DNA of 64,000 nucleotides from Falsiroseomonas sp051859025. Lineage in GTDB: Bacteria; Pseudomonadota; Alphaproteobacteria; Acetobacterales; Acetobacteraceae. Below, in pieces: positions 8,141 to 17,614 of this stretch (positions are counted from its first letter, which is position 1; every line of letters begins with the position of its first letter). Position numbers and translations under genes: made by a program. The notes beneath the pieces were generated by a model. The model ran no database searches. It saw only the letters and a list, made by a program, of their open reading frames with translations, and was not told the origin of the DNA. Where the stretch lies: assembly GCF_051859025.1 (NCBI RefSeq), contig NZ_JBHYGL010000037.1:186001-250000 (forward strand). Reading direction: 5' to 3'.

Positions 8141-9583
8141 ATGAAGGTTCTTTCCGTTGCCTCGGAATGCGTGCCACTGGTGAAGACCGGCGGCCTGGCC
8201 GATGTCGCCGGCGCGCTGCCGGCGGCGCTGGCGGCGGAGGGGGTGAAGGTCACGACGCTGCTGCCGGGCTACCCGGCCGTCATGGCCGCGCTCGGCGGCG
8301 GGCGGGCGCTGCGGCGGATCGATGACCTGTTCGGCGGCCCGGCGCGGTTGCAGCGCGGGGAGGCCGCGGGGCTCGACATCATCGCCATCGACGCACCACA
8401 TCTGTTCGCCCGCACGGGCAATCCGTATCTCGCGCCGCATGGCGGGGAATGGGCCGACAACGGCATCCGTTTCGCGGCCCTCGGCGCCATGGCGGCGCTG
8501 CTGGCGACGGGCGGCGTGCGCAACGTGGCCTTCGATGTCGTGCACGCGCATGACTGGCAGGCGGGGCTGGCACCGGCCTATCTGCGCTTCGGCGCCAGGC
8601 GCGTGCCATCGGTATTCACCGTCCACAATCTGGCCTTCCAGGGCAAGTTTCCGGTGGACCTCTTCCCGCGCCTCGGCCTGCCGCCGCAGGCGCTTTCCGT
8701 GGAGGGGCTGGAGTATTTCGGTACGCTCGGCTTCCTGAAGTCGGGGCTTTGGTACGCGGACCGCATCACCACCGTCTCCCCCAGCTATGCCGCGGAGATC
8801 CGCACGCCGGAGGCGGGAATGGGCCTCGACGGGTTGCTGCGCGGCCGCGCGGGCGCCGTCTCCGGCATCCTCAACGGCATCGACACGGTGGAATGGGACC
8901 CGGCGACGGACCGGCACCTCGCCGCGAATTTCTCCGCCTCCGCGCTGGAAGGACGCGCTGCGAACAAGGCAGCGCTGCAACGGCGCCTGGGGCTGGAGGA
9001 AGACCCCGACGCGCTGCTGATGGGCTTCGTGGGGCGGCTCACCTGGCAGAAGGGCGTGGACCTGATCCTCGGCGCCACGCCCGCCATCCTCGGCTGTGGC
9101 GCGCAGCTCGCGCTGCTCGGCACCGGGGAGAAGCCCATCGAGGATGGCGCGCGCGGCGCTGCCTGGGCGCATCCCGGGCGGATCGGCGCCGAGATCGGCT
9201 ATGATGAGGGCCTGGCGCGGCTGATCTATGGCGGCGCCGATGTGCTGCTGGTGCCGAGCCGGTTCGAGCCCTGCGGCCTGGCCCAGCTTTGCGCGCTGCG
9301 CTACGGCGCGGTGCCGCTCGTGGCCCATGTCGGCGGGCTGTCCGACACCGTCGTGGACGCGAATGAGATGGCGCTGGCGCAGGGCGTCGGCACGGGCGTG
9401 CATTTCTCCCCGGTGCAGCGGGAGATGCTGGAAGCCGCGGTGTGGCGCATGGCGGGGCTGTGGCGGGACCGCGATGCCTTCGCGCGCCTCCAGGCCAATG
9501 CGCTGGCCACCGACGTGTCCTGGACCCGATCGGCCAGGCGCTACGCCGCGCTGTATCGCGACGCGATCGCCGATGCGGGCTGA
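8141..9583 (+). CDS. glgA: Glycogen synthase (ADP-glucose-dependent)
   Basis: 480-residue GT5 glycosyltransferase that adds glucose from ADP-glucose to the growing alpha-1,4-glucan. The N-terminus MKVLSVASECVPLVKTGGLADV contains the KTGGL loop that binds ADP-glucose. HDWQAGLAPAY and FTVHNLAFQG are GT5 signatures, and the C-terminal Rossmann half has GFVGRLTWQKG and the nucleotide-sugar motif PSRFEPCGLAQLC. Length is as expected. It follows glgC after a 115-bp stem-loop-rich gap, the only sizeable gap in the operon, and its stop overlaps the start of glgX-malQ by 11 nt. Confidence 0.96.
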   Translation: MKVLSVASECVPLVKTGGLADVAGALPAALAAEGVKVTTLLPGYPAVMAALGGGRALRRIDDLFGGPARLQRGEAAGLDIIAIDAPHLFARTGNPYLAPHGGEWADNGIRFAALGAMAALLATGGVRNVAFDVVHAHDWQAGLAPAYLRFGARRVPSVFTVHNLAFQGKFPVDLFPRLGLPPQALSVEGLEYFGTLGFLKSGLWYADRITTVSPSYAAEIRTPEAGMGLDGLLRGRAGAVSGILNGIDTVEWDPATDRHLAANFSASALEGRAANKAALQRRLGLEEDPDALLMGFVGRLTWQKGVDLILGATPAILGCGAQLALLGTGEKPIEDGARGAAWAHPGRIGAEIGYDEGLARLIYGGADVLLVPSRFEPCGLAQLCALRYGAVPLVAHVGGLSDTVVDANEMALAQGVGTGVHFSPVQREMLEAAVWRMAGLWRDRDAFARLQANALATDVSWTRSARRYAALYRDAIADAG

Positions 9584-12500
9584 GGCCAGCGCGGGGATTC
9601 ACGAACCGCTCGGTGCGACTCTCGACAGCGGGGGCGCGAATTTCGCTTATCCGGCGCCGGGGGCCTCCGCGGTGTTCGTCTGCGTCTTCGACGATGCGGA
9701 CAGGGAAGTCGCCCGCATCCTGCTGCCCGGCCGGACCGGCGATGTGCATCACGGCCATGTCGCGGGCATCGCAGCCGGCACGCGCTATGGCCTGCGGGTG
9801 GAGGGGCCGTTCCAGCCCTGGCATGGACATCGGTTCAACGCGAGAAAACTGCTGGTCGATCCCTGGGCGGTGGCGCTGGACCGGCGCTTCGCGCTGCATC
9901 CCGCGCTGTTCGATACCGGCGAGACGCCGGACGATGCCGACAGCGCGCCGTTCATGCCGAAGGCGGTGCTGACGGCGCCGCTGCCGCCCCTCCGCCGCGC
10001 TGCGCCGCGCGGGCCGCAGGTGATCTACGAGCTGCATGTGAAGGGCTTCACCGCCGCCCATCCCGGCGTGCCGGAGGCGATCCGCGGCACCTTCGCGGGC
10101 CTCGGCCATCCCGCCGCCATCGACCACCTGCGCGGCCTCGGCGTGACTTGCGTGGAGGTGATGCCCGCTGCGGCCTGGATCGATGAACGGCATTTGCCGC
10201 CGATCGGGCTCACCAACCATTGGGGCTACAACCCCGTGGCGCTGCTGGCGCCCGACCCGAAGCTGGCGCCGGGGGGCATGGCGGAGGTGCGCGGCGCTGT
10301 CTCGGCCTTGCAGGCGGCGGGCATCGCGGCGGTGCTGGATGTGGTGCTGAACCATACAGGGGAAGGCGATCACCTCGGCCCGACGCTGTCGCTGAAGGGG
10401 CTGGGCAATGCGGCCTTCCACCGGCTGCGCGGCGATGACCCGCGACGCTACGTGGATGATGCGGGCTGCGGGAATGCGCTGGCGCTGGACCGGCCCTGGG
10501 GCCTTCGCCTGGCGATGGATGCGCTGCGGCACTGGGCGCAGCAGGCGGGGCTGGACGGCTTCCGGCTGGACCTGGCGACGACGCTGGCGCGGCGGGAACA
10601 TGGCTTCGATGCCGATGGGCCGATGATCCAGGCCATGCGCCAGGACCCCGTGCTGCGCGACCTGCTGATCATCGCGGAGCCCTGGGACATCGGGCGGGAT
10701 GGCTACCAGCTCGGCCGCTTTCCCGCGGGCTGGGGCGAATGGAACGATCGCTTCCGTGACGATGTGCGCCGCTTCTGGCGCGGCGATGGCGGCATGGTGG
10801 GGCGGCTTGCGACGCGGCTGGCGGGTTCCGCCGATGCGTTCCGGGGACGCGCGCTGATGGACAGCGTCAACTTCGTCACGGCGCATGATGGCTTCACGCT
10901 GCGGGACCTGACCAGCTTCACCGCCAAGCGCAACCACGGGAATGGCGAGGATAATCGCGACGGCACGGACGACAACAAATCCTGGAACGGTGGCGCGGAG
11001 GGGCCGAGCGACGACGCCGGCATCATCGCGCGCCGCCAGGCCGATGCGCGGGCGCTGCTGGCGACGCTGCTGCTGGCGCGCGGCACGCCGATGCTGGCGA
11101 TGGGCGATGAGGCCGGGCGCAGCCAGGGCGGCAACAACAACGCCTATGCACAGGACAATCCGACGACCTGGTTCGACTGGGCGGGCGCGGATGCGGGGCT
11201 GGTGGATTTCACGCGGCGGCTGGTGGCGGCGCGGATCGCGCATCCCGCGCTGCATGATGGCGCGGCGCTGACGGGCGTCGCGGGCGCGGATGGCGTGCCG
11301 GATGTCGCCTGGCTGCGGCCGGATGGCGCGCCCATGGATCGCTGGAATGACGGCGATTGCCGCGCGCTGGTCGCGGTGCTGCGGGCGCAAGGCGATCGCT
11401 GCCTGCTGGCGCTGAATGCCGGCGATGCCGTGCCGCTCGCCCTGCCCCCTGCCCGCCCCGGCCGCGCCTGGCGGTTGCTGGCCGATAGCAGCGCACCGGA
11501 TGCCGCCAGCCTGCCCGGCACCCTGCCCGGCACCCTGCCCGCCCGGGCCGTGCTGCTGCTGGCGGAGGAAGACCGGCCCGCCTGCGCGCCCGGCGACGAT
11601 CCCGCGCTGCTGGCGCGCCTGGCCCGCGCGGCAGGGATCGACCCGGTCTGGCACGAGATTTCCGGCCTGCGACATGAAGTGCCCGCGGAGACGCTGCGCG
11701 CGCTGCTGCACGCCATGGACCTGCCCGCCAGCACCCGCGATGCGATGCGGGACAGCCTGGCGCGGCTTTCGGCCGTCCCGCGCCTGCCCCCCTCCGCGAC
11801 GCTGCGCGCGGGGCAGCCCCTGCCCATGGCGCTGTCCGACCGGCCGGTGATGCTGCGCATCGTCTGCGAGGATGGCAGCGAGCATCGCCTGCCGGTGCCG
11901 CCGCAGGCCGGGGAGACGCGCCGCCTGACGCGCCCCGATGGCACCGCCGCCGCCGACCGACTGGTGGCGCTGCCAGCACTGCCGGAGGGGCGGCATGTGC
12001 TGTTCGATGAGGCCGCGCCGGATGCGCGCTGCCTGCTGACCGTGGCGCCCGCGCGCTGTTTCCTGCCGCCGCTGCTGGACCGGCCTCGCTTCGGCATCGC
12101 CGCGCAGATCTACGCGTTGCGCGGCGCGCGGGACCAGGGGATCGGGGATTTCGCCGCCGTCGCCGAACTCGCCCGTGTGGCGCGGGACCAGGGGGCGGCC
12201 TTGCTCGGCCTCAGCCCGCCGCACGCGCTCTCGCCCATCGATCGCAGCCGGGCCAGCCCCTATCACCCCAGCGACCGGCGCTTCCTCGACCCGATTTTTG
12301 TCAGTGTCTCGGCATTGCCGGGCGGCGATGCGCTGGGCGGGCTGGCCGCGGGTGCCAGCGTGGATCACGCGGCGGTCTGGGCCGCCAAGCGCGCCGTGCT
12401 GCGCGCGGCCTGGGAAGCCGGGCCGCGCGGCGACCTCCCCGCGCCGGGCAGCGCGCTGGCGCGGTTCTGCACCTACGTCGCCATCGCGGAACAGCAGGGC

Positions 12501-13598
12501 CACACCGATGCGCGGCGCTGGCCCGCCGGGCTGCGCCATGGCGATGACAGCGGCATCGCGGATTTCGCCGCGCGCCACGCGGATGCCGTGGGCTTCGCCG
12601 CCTTCTGCCAGCGCCTGGCCGATGACCAGTTGGCGGAGGCCGGACGTGCCGGCGCCGGGCTCTACCGGGACCTCGCCGTCGGCGCCGCGCCGGATGGGGC
12701 AGAGATCTGGTCCGGCGATGCGCGGTTCCTGCCGGGCTTTTCCGTCGGCGCGCCGCCCGATCCCTTCAGCGCGGAGGGCCAGGTCTGGGGCCTGCCGCCG
12801 CCCGATCCGCGCCACGCCCTGGAAACCGGCCACGCCGCCTTCGCGGGCCTGATCGGCGCGAATATGCGCCACGCCGCGGCGCTCCGCGTGGACCATGTGC
12901 TCGGCCTGCGGCGCCTGTTCCTCGTGCCCGACGGCGCGAAAGGAGCGGAGGGCGCCTACCTCGCCTATCCCTTCGCGGACATGCTGGGGAACCTCGCGCT
13001 GGAAAGCACCCGCGCGCGCTGCCTGGTGGTGGGGGAGGATCTCGGCACGGTGCCGGAGGGGATCGGCCAGGCGCTGCAATCCGCCGATGTGCTGTCCTAC
13101 CGCGTTCTGTGGTTCGAGAAGGAGGGCGATCGCTTCAAGCCCCCCGCGCAGTACCCGCCCCGCGCCGCCGCCTGCGTCGCGACGCATGATCTGGCGACGC
13201 TGGCGGGCTTCTGGACCGGCGCGGACCTCGATGAACGGGAAGCGCTGGGGCTGCTGGCGGACCCCCCGGCGGAACGCGCGGCGCGGGCGGCGGACCGTGC
13301 CGCACTCTGCGCGCTGCTGGCGGCGGAGGGGCTGCTGCCGGATGGCGCCGGGCCCGATGCCGCGATGGATGACGCCCTGGCCGCCGCCATCCACGCGCTG
13401 GTGGCGCGCACGCCCTCCGCCCTCATGCTGGTGCAGGCCGAGGACCTGGCCGGAGAGAGCATCGCGGTGAACCTGCCGGGCACGGACCGGGAAAGGCCCA
13501 ACTGGCGCCGCCGCCTGCCCGTGGCGGTCTCGGACCTGGCGGCGCTGCCGCGGGCGCAGGCGATCCTCGCAACCCTGCGCGGCGTCCGGGGCGGCTAG
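9573..13598 (+). CDS. glgX: Fused glycogen debranching enzyme and 4-alpha-glucanotransferase (GlgX-MalQ)
   Basis: One uninterrupted frame encodes 1341 residues with two complete enzymes. Residues 1 to about 655 are a GlgX/isoamylase-type GH13 debranching enzyme: N-terminal CBM48-like part (PLGATLDSGGANF), HWGYNP, DVVLNHT, nucleophile Asp333 in GFRLDLA, acid Glu369 in IIAEPWD and Asp439 in TAHDG. From about 665 to the end is a GH77 amylomaltase (MalQ): its usual N-terminal module, then SPYHPSDRR, nucleophile Asp1107 in LRVDHV, acid Glu1155 in VGEDLG and Asp1206 in ATHD. The linker carries an LPGT repeat. ATG 9573 overlaps glgA by 11 nt. Normally these are two genes. The fusion would pass limit-dextrin stubs released by debranching directly to disproportionation. 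No frameshift signs are visible, so it is read as a genuine fusion. Confidence 0.92.
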   Translation: MRAEASAGIHEPLGATLDSGGANFAYPAPGASAVFVCVFDDADREVARILLPGRTGDVHHGHVAGIAAGTRYGLRVEGPFQPWHGHRFNARKLLVDPWAVALDRRFALHPALFDTGETPDDADSAPFMPKAVLTAPLPPLRRAAPRGPQVIYELHVKGFTAAHPGVPEAIRGTFAGLGHPAAIDHLRGLGVTCVEVMPAAAWIDERHLPPIGLTNHWGYNPVALLAPDPKLAPGGMAEVRGAVSALQAAGIAAVLDVVLNHTGEGDHLGPTLSLKGLGNAAFHRLRGDDPRRYVDDAGCGNALALDRPWGLRLAMDALRHWAQQAGLDGFRLDLATTLARREHGFDADGPMIQAMRQDPVLRDLLIIAEPWDIGRDGYQLGRFPAGWGEWNDRFRDDVRRFWRGDGGMVGRLATRLAGSADAFRGRALMDSVNFVTAHDGFTLRDLTSFTAKRNHGNGEDNRDGTDDNKSWNGGAEGPSDDAGIIARRQADARALLATLLLARGTPMLAMGDEAGRSQGGNNNAYAQDNPTTWFDWAGADAGLVDFTRRLVAARIAHPALHDGAALTGVAGADGVPDVAWLRPDGAPMDRWNDGDCRALVAVLRAQGDRCLLALNAGDAVPLALPPARPGRAWRLLADSSAPDAASLPGTLPGTLPARAVLLLAEEDRPACAPGDDPALLARLARAAGIDPVWHEISGLRHEVPAETLRALLHAMDLPASTRDAMRDSLARLSAVPRLPPSATLRAGQPLPMALSDRPVMLRIVCEDGSEHRLPVPPQAGETRRLTRPDGTAAADRLVALPALPEGRHVLFDEAAPDARCLLTVAPARCFLPPLLDRPRFGIAAQIYALRGARDQGIGDFAAVAELARVARDQGAALLGLSPPHALSPIDRSRASPYHPSDRRFLDPIFVSVSALPGGDALGGLAAGASVDHAAVWAAKRAVLRAAWEAGPRGDLPAPGSALARFCTYVAIAEQQGHTDARRWPAGLRHGDDSGIADFAARHADAVGFAAFCQRLADDQLAEAGRAGAGLYRDLAVGAAPDGAEIWSGDARFLPGFSVGAPPDPFSAEGQVWGLPPPDPRHALETGHAAFAGLIGANMRHAAALRVDHVLGLRRLFLVPDGAKGAEGAYLAYPFADMLGNLALESTRARCLVVGEDLGTVPEGIGQALQSADVLSYRVLWFEKEGDRFKPPAQYPPRAAACVATHDLATLAGFWTGADLDEREALGLLADPPAERAARAADRAALCALLAAEGLLPDGAGPDAAMDDALAAAIHALVARTPSALMLVQAEDLAGESIAVNLPGTDRERPNWRRRLPVAVSDLAALPRAQAILATLRGVRGG

Positions 13599-13652
13599 GC
13601 CCCGCCTCACCCCCGTTGCAGACTGTGGGAATCACGGGGGAGAGAACGCGCG

Positions 13653-14753
13653 ATGTCGGCCGAAGGTCAGGAACGGTTCCAGACGCTGCATGAACTGGTG
13701 AAGGGCGCGAAGATCCGCCTCAACGCCAATATCTGGGACTACCTCGTCGGCGCGACCGAGACCGAGACGACGATGCAGCGCAACCGCGCATCCCTCGATG
13801 CCTGGGCCTTCCGGCCCCGGGTGCTGCGGGATGTCAGCACGGTCGATTGCACGGGCGATTTCCTCGGCAAGCGGCGCATCCGGCTGCCGGTGGCCCTCGC
13901 CCCGGTGGGGTCGCTGGACAGCTTCGATCCGGGCGGAGCCGCGACGGCGGGGCGCGCGGCTTCGGCCTTCGGCGTGCCGATCATCGTCAGCAGCGTGACG
14001 GAGCCGGGGCTGGAGGGTTCGGCACTCGCCAATCCGGACGGGCCCAAGATCTTCCAGCTCTATGTGCGTGGCGGGCCGGACTTCATCGACAGCCACATCA
14101 AGCGGGCGATGGACAGCGGCTACGACGCCTTCGCCATCACGGTCGACACCGCCCATTACAGCCGCCGCGAACGCGACATCGCCAAGCGCTTCGTCAAGCA
14201 CTGGCGGGCGCGCAGCGAGGGGATGAACCACCAGGCCGCACTGTCCTGGGCCGATATCGCCCGCGTCCGCGCCGCGCATCCGAACGTCAAGCTGATCCTC
14301 AAGGGCATCGGCACCGGGGAGGATGCGGGCATGGCGGTCGAGCATGGGGTCGATGTCGTCTACGTCTCCAACCATGGCGGCCGGCAGCTGGACCATGGGC
14401 GCGGGTCGCTGGCCGTGCTGCCGGAGGTGGTGGAGGCCGTGGGCGGCCGAGCGCGCGTCTGGATGGATGGCGGGATCAGCCGGGGGACGGATCTGGTGAA
14501 GGCCATCATCCTCGGCGCCGAGATGGTCGGGATCGGCCGCCTCTACTGCTACGGGTTGGCGGCGGCGGGGCAGGATGGCGTGCGGCGCGTGCTGGAACTG
14601 CTGGAGGATGAGGTGCAGACCTGCCTCGGCCTGCTCGGCGCCAGCAGCTTCGCGGCGACGGACCGATCCATGCTGCATCCTGTTGCGCCGGTCACGCTGC
14701 CGCATGTGCATTCCGCCTTCCCGCTGCTGGCGGAGCCGCAGCGGGGGTATTGA
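13653..14753 (+). CDS. FMN-dependent alpha-hydroxy-acid dehydrogenase/oxidase (LldD-like)
   Basis: 366-residue TIM-barrel flavoenzyme that oxidises an L-2-hydroxy acid to the 2-oxo acid. The active-site His-Gly-Gly-Arg cluster is in YVSNHGGRQLDHGRG, with the FMN Lys in LILKGIGT, phosphate-binding WMDGGISRGTDLVKA and GIGRLYCYG near the C-terminus, and substrate/flavin residues in FQLYVRGG. Homologues include lactate dehydrogenase, lactate 2-monooxygenase, glycolate oxidase and mandelate dehydrogenase. The sequence does not settle the substrate. There is no membrane-binding insertion as in E. coli LldD, so it is probably soluble. It stands alone between the glg operon and the BcsB-like gene. 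Confidence 0.85.
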   Translation: MSAEGQERFQTLHELVKGAKIRLNANIWDYLVGATETETTMQRNRASLDAWAFRPRVLRDVSTVDCTGDFLGKRRIRLPVALAPVGSLDSFDPGGAATAGRAASAFGVPIIVSSVTEPGLEGSALANPDGPKIFQLYVRGGPDFIDSHIKRAMDSGYDAFAITVDTAHYSRRERDIAKRFVKHWRARSEGMNHQAALSWADIARVRAAHPNVKLILKGIGTGEDAGMAVEHGVDVVYVSNHGGRQLDHGRGSLAVLPEVVEAVGGRARVWMDGGISRGTDLVKAIILGAEMVGIGRLYCYGLAAAGQDGVRRVLELLEDEVQTCLGLLGASSFAATDRSMLHPVAPVTLPHVHSAFPLLAEPQRGY

Positions 14754-14770
14754 AGGCGAGGTGTTGATGT

Positions 14771-14788
14771 CCCCCGCGCTTGCGGGGG
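14771..14788 (+). terminator. Possible stem-loop terminator after the FMN dehydrogenase
   Basis: CCCCCGC and GCGGGGG pair around GCTT, 18 nt after the stop codon of the preceding gene. There is no downstream T-run, so if it terminates it is probably weak or Rho-assisted. Confidence 0.35.
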
Positions 14789-14888
14789 CCGCCGCCGGGG
14801 TGGAATAGTGGGGGGCGCACAACCTTAAGGCGGCACCCCGCTGCTGGCGGCCGGCGCCTCCGCCTGCCTGTGACGTCACCGAGGATCC

Positions 14889-16874
14889 GTGCGACCCCAT
14901 CGCCCCACCGCCACAGCCGCCGGTCGCTGCCTGGTCGTTGCCGCCCTGCTGCTGCCGCTGGCAGCGGAGGCGCAGCAGCGTCCGGCCCGGCCGGCCGCGC
15001 GCCCACCGGTCGCCACCCAGCCGCTGCCGGCGCCTGCGCCCGCTCCCGTGCCGCCACCGCCGCTTGAACGGCATGTCGGGCTGGATGAGCTCGGGCTGGA
15101 AGCGGGGCTCGCCTTCGGCACTGCCGGGCGGGAAGTGGCCTTCCCCATGCCGCGGGACATTCCGGGCCTGGCGGCACGCGCCAGCCTGGGCTTCGACCTC
15201 GTCGCCCCCTTCGGCGGGCGCCAGGCGGTGGAGGTCTGGGCCAATGGCAGGGTGCTGGCCAGCCGCGCCTTCGCGGAAGGCGAGACGCGCCTGACGATCG
15301 ACCTGCCCATCCCGGCCGAAGATTTGGCGCGAGAGGGCGTTTCGCTGCGCCTCGGCCTGCGGCTGGTGGACCAGGCGGGGGGGGCCTTGGCCACGCTGCG
15401 GGCGGATAGCCACCTGGCGCTGCTGCTGCCCGATGGCATGGCGCCCTCCGTCGCCACCCTGTTCCGCCTGCTGCCGCGCCAGACCCAGGTGCTGACGCGC
15501 CCGGGCCCGCTGCCGGTGGCGGAAGCCGCGGCGGCGCTGCGCATCGGCCTGGCGCTCACGGGTTCGGGGCGGGAGGTGCGGATCGGGTCCGGCGCGCCGC
15601 CCTCGCTCGATCGTGGGCCGGCGGGCCAGCGCCTTTGGACGACCGGCGCGGTCGTGGTGGGGCTTGGCCCTTCCGGCGCGGCGGTGCTGGACCTCGATGG
15701 GATGCCGGCGCTGGCGCTGGGCGGGCCGCAGCCCGAACGCGCGGCGGGGCTGCTGGACGGGCCGTGGCGCGATGCGGCGGCCGCGGCGACGATCGGCGTG
15801 CGGGATGCGCGCGCGCCGGATGCGACGGCGGCTTCCCTCCCCTTCTCGGCCCTGCGCGGCGCCACGCTGCCGCAGGAAGGTGCCTCGCCCGGCTGGGCGC
15901 TGGAATTCGCGCTGCGGGACCTGCCGGGGGGCGGACTGCCCTCGGCGCTGGACCTGACCTTCATGCTCACGCCCGACACCGCCGGCCGCAGCGTCGTGAC
16001 CGCCGTGCTGAACGACACCATGCTGGGCAGCACGGCGCTGGCGGCGGAGGGCGCGGCGCGGGTCAGCCTGCCCATCCCGCCGGCGCTGCTGCGGCTCGAC
16101 AACCGCCTCGTCGTCACGCTGCAACGCCCGGCGCCGGGCGGCCTGGCGCAGCTGCTGCCGGACAGCCTGCTGCGCCTGTCCCCCGCGCCGGCACCGCGGG
16201 ACTTCCTCGGCCTGCCCGGCCGCTTCGCCGGGGGCGTGGAGGTGATCCTGGAGGCGCCCGACGGTGGTCCGGTGGCCGAGGCGCTGAACCCCATCCTGTG
16301 GCTGCTGCGCGGCCTGGTGCCCGCCGCCGCGCCCCTCACCGTCTCCCTGCGCGAAGGCACGGCGCCGCCGCGCCCGACCGGCCCCTTCATCGCCGTCACG
16401 GCCGACCCGCCGGCGGGCAGCCAGCCCGTGCTGCGCTTCGATGCGGGGCGGCTGACCCTGTCGGACCGGGCCCTGTCCGAGCGGGAAGGACGGCCGCTGC
16501 TGGACCTGGAAGGCGCGCAGCGCATGATCGCGGCGCAACTGGTGACGGCAGAGGGCGATCGCCCGGGCCTCTGGCTGCGGCTGCCGACGCTGATGCCCGC
16601 CTTGCCCGCCGCGGCGCCGCGGCTGGAACGGGGCGACGTCGCGCTGCTGGATGGCCAGGGCGTGGCCCTCGCCTGGTCCAGCGCCGCCCCCACGCCGGCG
16701 GTGCGGGTCGCCTATGCCGAGGCACCTGCCGCCCCCGCGATGCCGGCGGTCGTGCAGGCCGAACGCTCCGCCATCCTGGTCTGGCGGCCCTATGTGCTGG
16801 CCGTGCTCTGGGTGCTGGGCTTCGCCCTGGTGGTCTATGCCTTCCTCCGGCCGCGGCGGGAGGCCGAGGCTTGA
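14889..16874 (+). CDS. BcsB-like membrane-anchored periplasmic protein
   Basis: 661 residues. A signal peptide (about residues 1-29, ending LPLAAEAQ) precedes a Pro/Ala-rich linker (30-58). A long beta-rich periplasmic region follows, and a single C-terminal membrane helix (about 635-655, YVLAVLWVLGFALVVYAFL) ends in a basic tail. The layout and repeated jelly-roll-like units (for example RVSLPIPPALLRLDNRLVV) resemble BcsB, the periplasmic partner of cellulose synthase. No bcsA, bcsC or other polysaccharide synthase is nearby, so the BcsB link is tentative. Start is GTG 14889 with GAGG just upstream. Its stop overlaps the sulfotransferase start (TTGA), so the two are translationally coupled. 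It may help assemble or export a surface polysaccharide. Confidence 0.6.
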   Translation: MRPHRPTATAAGRCLVVAALLLPLAAEAQQRPARPAARPPVATQPLPAPAPAPVPPPPLERHVGLDELGLEAGLAFGTAGREVAFPMPRDIPGLAARASLGFDLVAPFGGRQAVEVWANGRVLASRAFAEGETRLTIDLPIPAEDLAREGVSLRLGLRLVDQAGGALATLRADSHLALLLPDGMAPSVATLFRLLPRQTQVLTRPGPLPVAEAAAALRIGLALTGSGREVRIGSGAPPSLDRGPAGQRLWTTGAVVVGLGPSGAAVLDLDGMPALALGGPQPERAAGLLDGPWRDAAAAATIGVRDARAPDATAASLPFSALRGATLPQEGASPGWALEFALRDLPGGGLPSALDLTFMLTPDTAGRSVVTAVLNDTMLGSTALAAEGAARVSLPIPPALLRLDNRLVVTLQRPAPGGLAQLLPDSLLRLSPAPAPRDFLGLPGRFAGGVEVILEAPDGGPVAEALNPILWLLRGLVPAAAPLTVSLREGTAPPRPTGPFIAVTADPPAGSQPVLRFDAGRLTLSDRALSEREGRPLLDLEGAQRMIAAQLVTAEGDRPGLWLRLPTLMPALPAAAPRLERGDVALLDGQGVALAWSSAAPTPAVRVAYAEAPAAPAMPAVVQAERSAILVWRPYVLAVLWVLGFALVVYAFLRPRREAEA

Positions 16875-17560
16875 TCCGCCCCGTGCCGGCCCAGGTGGTC
16901 TTCATCCATCTGCCCAAGACCGGCGGCTTCGCCCTGCACGCCGCCCTGGCCCGCGCGCTGCCGCCCGCCCGCGTGCTGCGCATCGGCGACCAGGCGGAAC
17001 ACGCCACCTTCCTGGCCATGGCGCCGGACCAGGTGGCGGGCCATGCGCTGGTCAGCGGCCATGTGACGGTGAACGAGGCGCTGGAACGCGCCCGGCCCGA
17101 TGCCCGCTTCGTCACCCTGCTGCGGGACCCCGTGGCGCGGCTGGTCTCCGCCTTCAACTACATGGCCACCTGGGCGGACCACCCGCTGCACGCCGAATTC
17201 CGCCATCGCGGCTTCGCCGAATTCATCCGCGAATCCGCCCCCGCCTTGGCCGCCGAGGCCTGCCGGCAGTTGACCGGCGCGCCGACGGCGAAGGAGGCGA
17301 TCGCGATCCTGGAGGGCTGCTACGCCCTGGTCGGCACCACCGCGCGCGTCGATGACGTCTCCGCCACGCTGCATCGCTGGCTGGGCCTGCTGCCGGGCCG
17401 GGTGGAGCGGGAGAACGTGACCGCCGGCCAGGGCCGCATCAACCTGGACAGCGAGACCTGCGAATTGCTGCTGGAGGCAACGCGGGAGGATCGCGCGCTG
17501 TTCGACCACGTGGCGCTGCGCCATGGCGGGCTGATGAAACACCCCGGCGTGCCAGGGTAG
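16871..17560 (+). CDS. Sulfotransferase family protein
   Basis: About 229 residues, sulfotransferase fold using PAPS as donor. The 5'-phosphosulfate loop is FIHLPKTGGFAL near the N-terminus and the 3'-phosphate-binding motif is RFVTLLRDPVARLVSAFNY. Both lie where membrane-linked carbohydrate sulfotransferases of the sulfotransferase-2 type have them. The start is probably TTG 16871, overlapping the stop of the BcsB-like gene, with GGGAGG seven bases upstream; GTG 16883 is the alternative. No PAPS-making genes are nearby. Its acceptor is unknown; coupling with a BcsB-like periplasmic protein makes a surface polysaccharide or glycolipid a reasonable guess. Confidence 0.8.
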   Translation: MIRPVPAQVVFIHLPKTGGFALHAALARALPPARVLRIGDQAEHATFLAMAPDQVAGHALVSGHVTVNEALERARPDARFVTLLRDPVARLVSAFNYMATWADHPLHAEFRHRGFAEFIRESAPALAAEACRQLTGAPTAKEAIAILEGCYALVGTTARVDDVSATLHRWLGLLPGRVERENVTAGQGRINLDSETCELLLEATREDRALFDHVALRHGGLMKHPGVPG

Positions 17561-17574
17561 CGCCCAGCCGGTTC

Positions 17575-17600
17575 CCGCGACGCCATGATCGGCGTCGCGG
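17575..17600. terminator. Bidirectional terminator hairpin between convergent genes
   Basis: A perfect 10-bp stem (CCGCGACGCC with GGCGTCGCGG) around ATGATC lies 15 nt beyond the sulfotransferase stop and 15 nt beyond the chemoreceptor stop. The symmetric position suggests it serves both strands. No clear T-tract on either side. Confidence 0.55.
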
Positions 17601-17614
17601 AGAGGCGCCGGACC

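Noticed and set aside
9039..13610. 1523-codon open frame antisense to glgX-malQ
   Set aside because: Arg/Gln/Pro/Ala-rich with no motif. Very high GC removes stops in antisense frames; the plus frame carries both sets of catalytic residues.
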